The notes beneath the pieces are model-generated. The model worked only from the letters and a program-made list of their open reading frames with translations. It was not told the DNA's origin and ran no database searches. Shown here piece after piece: positions 60,481 through 64,000 of a stretch of 64,000 nucleotides of DNA. Each line of letters starts with the position of its first letter. Within the stretch, counting starts at the first letter, position 1. The DNA comes from Blautia coccoides (lineage in GTDB: Bacteria > Bacillota > Clostridia > Lachnospirales > Lachnospiraceae): assembly GCF_034355335.1 (NCBI RefSeq), contig NZ_CP136422.1:2452501-2516500 (forward strand), written 5' to 3'. Made by a program: the position numbers and the translations under genes.

Positions 60481-61779
60481 ATGGAACGTAAGACAAAGTA
60501 TGTGCTTCCCTGGATCGTTTATCTCGGAAGCTTAATGGGATTTTGCCTTGCAAAATTTATTCTGCAGGGGATTGGAGTTGAGTTCAGGATATGGGTGCAG
60601 GCCCTGTTTTGGGTTTTGGCTTTTCTTTTTCCAGCTCTGCTGATCGGATATTATCTGACCAGGATTAAGTATAAAGTGCTGGCTGTGGTGGTGACTGTCA
60701 TTTATGCTGTTTTGGCGGTGATCGTGTTTTTGGCCGGCTTTTTTTACTTTCTGTTCACTTCTCCCACAGAGTATGATATCGGCTTGGGTATGATTTGTGT
60801 GGCGGAGCAGTCAGGGGGATATACGTCAGATTATACATATTGGGATAAGATATCTTTCTTTGGCAGGAAAAAGTTTGAGTGGGATGAAGAGAGGGATATC
60901 AGACTGCTGGAAGATAAATATGGAATGGATTTTGAAAAGAGTTCAGGGGCATACAGGAACGAAAAATATCCGGATATAGCTGTCCACATTCTCAGATATC
61001 CCATCGGTTCCGGCAGCGAACTTTCAGATGATTTTATAGATAATATTCAGGCGTATTATTTTAAAAAGACGTATGAGGAAAAAGGATTTTGCACCAAGTG
61101 GAGTGAGGAGGAAGAGAACGGGATCACAGGATATCGTCTTATTGTGAATAGTGAGGCGGAGATGAGACAGGCTTCCAAAGAGGCTGCCGGGATGATAGCC
61201 GATGCCATAGAAGACCCTATATTTGAAAAATTCACCGGGGCTTTGCAGGTAGAGATAGAAGTGAAAGGCAGTGTAAGGTTATGCAGCCTGGCTTTTGGCG
61301 GTGCAGGGGAATCTGATCAGGTGGAAAGGGACAGAGCTTATTATACGAATGCGGATCATACAGAGAAAACTTTGGAGCAGACTTACAATGAACTGTTGGA
61401 TTCCCTTGAGGAAAGCGAAATGATGGAACAGATCAGGGAAGACACAGATAAGGAAAATCAGGATTATTTCAGCAGGATGGAAAGCTCTTATGATTTCCTG
61501 TATGAGAATGAACTCTCGAAGCAGTATACAACATCAGAAAAAATGTATAATGCAAAGGGGAATTTCTATGCTGTATTGGGAGGTGATACTGCCGAATATG
61601 AAAATGAGGCAGACAGGCCTTATGAGGTAACGGTAGTGTATGACAGGGTTTCAGATGACGGGGACTCTCTGCTGTTTGTCATGTATAAAAAGTATCATGA
61701 AAAAGCAGACACGGCTGCTGGTTATTCTGTGAATCTGGATGCAGGGAAGGTTGAAGAATATGATGTCCCATGGTATTAA
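60481..61779 (+). CDS. Membrane protein with large C-terminal domain, unknown
   Basis: A 432-residue protein. Three hydrophobic helices occupy residues 8-95 (YVLPWIVYLGSLMGFCLAKF, VLAFLFPALLIGYYLTRI, VLAVVVTVIYAVLAVIVFLA). The remaining ~330 residues are acidic and soluble, with no domain recognised; the end reads YSVNLDAGKVEEYDVPWY. GGAGACAGT precedes the ATG, eight bases after the DUF6179-like stop. Part of its 3' end is duplicated at 62501-62593. Confidence 0.75.
   Translation: MERKTKYVLPWIVYLGSLMGFCLAKFILQGIGVEFRIWVQALFWVLAFLFPALLIGYYLTRIKYKVLAVVVTVIYAVLAVIVFLAGFFYFLFTSPTEYDIGLGMICVAEQSGGYTSDYTYWDKISFFGRKKFEWDEERDIRLLEDKYGMDFEKSSGAYRNEKYPDIAVHILRYPIGSGSELSDDFIDNIQAYYFKKTYEEKGFCTKWSEEEENGITGYRLIVNSEAEMRQASKEAAGMIADAIEDPIFEKFTGALQVEIEVKGSVRLCSLAFGGAGESDQVERDRAYYTNADHTEKTLEQTYNELLDSLEESEMMEQIREDTDKENQDYFSRMESSYDFLYENELSKQYTTSEKMYNAKGNFYAVLGGDTAEYENEADRPYEVTVVYDRVSDDGDSLLFVMYKKYHEKADTAAGYSVNLDAGKVEEYDVPWY
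61681..61774 (+). repeat. 94-bp segment duplicated downstream, original copy
   Basis: The 3' end of the membrane protein gene from ATGTATAAAAAGTAT to CCATGGT. A copy with a one-base deletion and several substitutions lies at 62501-62593. Confidence 0.92.
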
Positions 61780-61795
61780 TAAGACAGGTAACACT

Positions 61796-62470
61796 ATGAA
61801 ACTGGAAATGCACGCTCACACATCTGAAAGCAGTCCATGTGCACAGATTTCTGCGAGGGAAGTGGTAAAGGCGTACAGCCGTACCGATTATGACGGTATT
61901 GTGATAACGGATCATTTTGACAATGACCTTTTAAAGGATTTTGGTAGTACGGACCGCCAGCGCATAGAAAGATATCTTTTAGGGTACGACAAAGCGTATG
62001 ATACCGGTATGGAATGTGGTTTTACTGTAATACTGGGAATCGAAATACGCCTGGAACCTTATGCAGAAGATTTTCTTATCTATGGGATAGACCGGGATTT
62101 TCTGTTTGCACATCCCAATCTGTGTTTTCTGTCCCAAAAGGAGCTGTATGCATTATGCCATGAAAATGGGGCGGTCCTGTATCAGGCACATCCGTTCCGA
62201 CCGCCATGCAGACCGCAAAATCCTGAATATCTGGATGGAGTGGAGTTTAACCAGCGGCATAATGGTGAGAACCGGAATGAACTTCTGGAAAAGTGGATCT
62301 GTGACTATCCTGATTTGAGACGGATATCCGGCAGCGATTTCCACACTATGGATAACTTGGGCTTCGGCGGTATTATATTGGAGCAAAAGGTTAAAGATTC
62401 TGTGGAATTGGCAGAATTTCTGAAATATCATACGCCGCGTTTGCTCATAGAAGGGAAAGAAAAGGCATAG
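61796..62470 (+). CDS. PHP domain phosphoesterase
   Basis: A 224-residue PHP-family metal phosphoesterase: MKLEMHAHTSESSPCAQ with the first H-x-H, DYDGIVITDHFDND, EIRLEPYAEDFLIYG, VLYQAHPFRPP and the late ISGSDFHTMDNLG. Members hydrolyse nucleotides, histidinol phosphate or polyphosphate ends; the substrate here is unknown. The ATG at 61796 is chosen because the family starts there. Its last codons (EKA and the stop) lie inside a fragment derived from the acetyltransferase gene at 63138, so the C-terminus may be altered. Confidence 0.87.
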   Translation: MKLEMHAHTSESSPCAQISAREVVKAYSRTDYDGIVITDHFDNDLLKDFGSTDRQRIERYLLGYDKAYDTGMECGFTVILGIEIRLEPYAEDFLIYGIDRDFLFAHPNLCFLSQKELYALCHENGAVLYQAHPFRPPCRPQNPEYLDGVEFNQRHNGENRNELLEKWICDYPDLRRISGSDFHTMDNLGFGGIILEQKVKDSVELAEFLKYHTPRLLIEGKEKA

Positions 62471-62593
62471 GCCGACAGCTCTATACAGCAGTTGTCTGTT
62501 ATGTATAAAAAGTATCGTGAAAATGCAGACACTGCTGTCGGTTATTCTGTGAATCCGGATGCAGGGAGGTTGAAGAATATGATGTCCCATGGT
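62451..62593 (+). repeat. Composite duplication scar
   Basis: Two pasted fragments. 62451-62490 matches 63429-63464 inside the second acetyltransferase gene (AAGGCATAGGCCG.CAGCTC, one mismatch in 31 plus a 4-base indel). 62501-62593 matches 61681-61774. The order, acetyltransferase fragment then membrane-protein fragment, is that of a tandem-duplication junction. Confidence 0.88.
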
Positions 62594-63145
62594 TTTAAGA
62601 AAGGAATTGCGTTGAGAAAAGCGGAGGCTTCGGATATAGAAACAGCGGCGTATATCCATGCAACAGCCTGGCAGCAGTCCTATAGAGGGATTTTTGATGA
62701 GGTATACCTGTTGTCTCAATCTGTTGAGGTCAGAAAAAAAGAATTTTTAGGAAGAATGCATGAGGATGATTCTTTTGATTATCTGGTTTTCAAAGGGGAG
62801 ACGCCAATCGGGATTCTGCTCCTATCGACAATCAGTGAAAGCTGTATTGAGATAGAAAGTCTTTATATGATAGAATCTTTTAGAAATTCAGGGGCAGGTA
62901 CTGCGGCTGTGGATTTTGCAGTGAACAAGGCAAGGGAATTGGAAAAGCGTGAAATATCTCTATGGACTTTAGCCTGCAATAAAAAGGCAAGACAGTTTTA
63001 TATGCGGAATGCTTTTAACGAAACAGATGAAAAAAGGACCATATACCGAGGGGGTTCCTTTAGTCAGATAAAATACAGCAGGACAATATATCCTCAAGCC
63101 GACGAAGAAAAAAATGGGAAAGGGAAATGGAAAGTCTATGAATAA
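62579..63145 (+). CDS. GNAT family N-acetyltransferase
   Basis: A 188-residue acetyltransferase: ALRKAEASDIETAAYIHATA, WQQSYRGIFDEVYLLSQSVE, EIESLYMIESFRNSGAGTAA (motif A), then LWTLACNKKARQFYMRNAFN. AGGGAGG lies nine bases before the ATG at 62579, but both come from the duplicated membrane-protein fragment. The ancestral start may be the TTG at 62612, which has its own AAAGGA. Its stop overlaps the next gene by eight bases. Confidence 0.87.
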   Translation: MMSHGFKKGIALRKAEASDIETAAYIHATAWQQSYRGIFDEVYLLSQSVEVRKKEFLGRMHEDDSFDYLVFKGETPIGILLLSTISESCIEIESLYMIESFRNSGAGTAAVDFAVNKARELEKREISLWTLACNKKARQFYMRNAFNETDEKRTIYRGGSFSQIKYSRTIYPQADEEKNGKGKWKVYE

Positions 63146-63698
63146 AAATGCAAATGATCTGCGCATCAGAATGGCAGAACCGGATGATGCTTTTACACTT
63201 CTTGGAATCTATGAACCGTATGTGGAAAATACCTGTATCACTTTTGAATACCAGGTGCCTTCTCTGGAGGAATTTACAAAAAGGATCAGGGAGACTTTGA
63301 AGAAATACCCATACCTGGCCGCAGAGCAGAACGGCGAAATCGTTGGCTATGCATACGCATCCCCTTTTAAAGGGAGGCCGGCTTATGACTGGGCTGTGGA
63401 GACAACGGTTTATCTGAAAGAAAATGCCAAGGGAAAAGGCATAGGCCGTCAGCTCTATACAGCATTGGAGGATATTTTGAGAAAACAGAATATAACGAAT
63501 GCCAATGCATGTATCACATATCCCAATCCGGAGAGTATCGGATTTCATGAAAAAATGGGATACCGGATCGTGGGACATTTTTCAAAATGTGGCTATAAAG
63601 ACGGGCAATGGCGTGATGTGGTATGGATGGAAAAATTTTTGCAGGAACATTTGGAGAAACCGGAGGCAGTGATTCCGGTGGGCAGGCTACAGTTATAG
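63138..63698 (+). CDS. Phosphinothricin/methionine-sulfoximine-type GNAT acetyltransferase
   Basis: A 186-residue protein of the PAT/MNAT group: LRIRMAEPDDAFTLLGIYEP, YVENTCITFEYQVPSLEEF, GYAYASPFKGRPAYDWAVET, TTVYLKENAKGKGIGRQLYT (motif A) and YPNPESIGFHEKMGYRIVGH. Such enzymes acetylate phosphinothricin, methionine sulfoximine or similar amino acids, though the natural substrate is often unknown. GGAAAG precedes the ATG at 63138. Confidence 0.9.
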   Translation: MNKNANDLRIRMAEPDDAFTLLGIYEPYVENTCITFEYQVPSLEEFTKRIRETLKKYPYLAAEQNGEIVGYAYASPFKGRPAYDWAVETTVYLKENAKGKGIGRQLYTALEDILRKQNITNANACITYPNPESIGFHEKMGYRIVGHFSKCGYKDGQWRDVVWMEKFLQEHLEKPEAVIPVGRLQL

Positions 63699-63778
63699 TG
63701 AAAGAAAAGTTTGCGGCAGTTATGAACATCTCAGTTGAAGGCTGCCGATAGCGTACAGAGCAAAGGGGGAAATACATT

Positions 63779-64000
63779 ATGACAAGCAATGAAATCCTGT
63801 CAGGATTAAAAGCGCTCAGCTCAGAAAAATACAAAGTCAATGTGGTGAAACTAGGCATTCCAGAGGCGTGCAGTATCGGCGTGTCTACAGGGGATGTGAG
63901 AAAACTTGCCAAGACAGTGGGCAAAGATAATGCCCTGGCTCATGATTTGTGGAATACAGGATATCACGAGGCCAGGCTGCTTGCCGTTTTAATCGTTGAT
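63779..64000 (+). CDS. DNA alkylation repair (AlkD-like) protein, 5' part
   Basis: The first 74 codons, cut by the window edge. MTSNEILSGLKALSSEKYKV, GVSTGDVRKLAKTVGKDNAL and AHDLWNTGYHEARLLAVLIV resemble AlkD-type HEAT-repeat DNA glycosylases (the last as in LWxTGxHEARLLA). These excise alkylated bases. AAGGGGGAA lies upstream of the ATG. Confidence 0.82.
   Translation, partial: MTSNEILSGLKALSSEKYKVNVVKLGIPEACSIGVSTGDVRKLAKTVGKDNALAHDLWNTGYHEARLLAVLIVD

Overview
The window looks like the chromosome of an anaerobic, low- to mid-GC Firmicute, most likely a Lachnospiraceae member close to Blautia. This rests on family content rather than on any search: GlpP-type antitermination with a clostridial GlpA-like/FAD-oxidoreductase/DUF1667 operon, MurT/GatD, DUF5685, a DUF6323/DUF6179 pair, a type I-C-like CRISPR repeat and strong GGAGG ribosome binding sites throughout. 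Most of it is ordinary housekeeping and catabolic sequence. Accessory DNA concentrates around 48-51.6 kb and in several intergenic repeats.

Layout. 0-2.4 kb: the 3' two thirds of a 23S rRNA gene, tRNA-Trp and a terminator, with no 5S gene between them. 2.4-5.1 kb: a TetR/M23-peptidase operon with a promoter lying among operator-like palindromes, an adjoining 15-bp tandem array, and three small genes. 5.5-9.9 kb: a YfcC-type carrier with an AbgB-like M20 peptidase and a convergent regulator. 9.9-16.3 kb: cell wall genes (gatD, murT, a MraY-type enzyme, an L,D-transpeptidase) mixed with small genes below 65 codons and an XRE regulator with palindromic operators. 16.4-24 kb: glpP and the glycerol-3-phosphate oxidation genes, each preceded by a look-alike leader terminator, then a HAD phosphatase, sfsA, mutY and a glycosyltransferase. 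24-33.5 kb: lipid genes (PAP2, GDPD, lipid kinase), mgsA, an amidase, a MATE pump, a small alarmone synthetase and a DUF5685-DnaJ-membrane protein operon. 33.5-46.2 kb: an L-cysteine desulfidase-like protein, DUF445, an AraC regulator fused to a glycosidase-like domain, a CapA/M20/DUF5058 transport cluster, and a DauR-like regulator divergent from ridA, a D-cysteine desulfhydrase-like gene and nhaC.

46.3-53.8 kb is the accessory part: a START-like protein and two acetyltransferases, then a DinB-like gene broken by a frameshift and a 147-bp MITE-like element, a complete IS1634-like insertion flanked by identical 66-bp direct repeats, and a CRISPR array of nine full repeats plus one degenerate repeat with no cas genes in the window. 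53.8-64 kb: a PucR regulator divergent from a UroD-like methyltransferase, a TetR/ABC/FtsX efflux-type operon, the DUF6323/DUF6179 pair, a membrane protein, a PHP phosphoesterase and two acetyltransferases carrying the scars of an old tandem duplication, and the start of an AlkD-like DNA repair gene.

The most interesting unexplained signals are (i) a dispersed intergenic element with covarying stems (12.1 kb and 48.5 kb), one copy of which interrupts the DinB-like gene; (ii) the twin GlpP-type leaders; (iii) the 15-bp array whose units resemble the neighbouring TetR operator; (iv) the compact XRE/45-residue-protein switch; and (v) the orphan CRISPR array beside an insertion sequence with a very long target duplication. 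All assignments come from reading the sequence; no database search was run.
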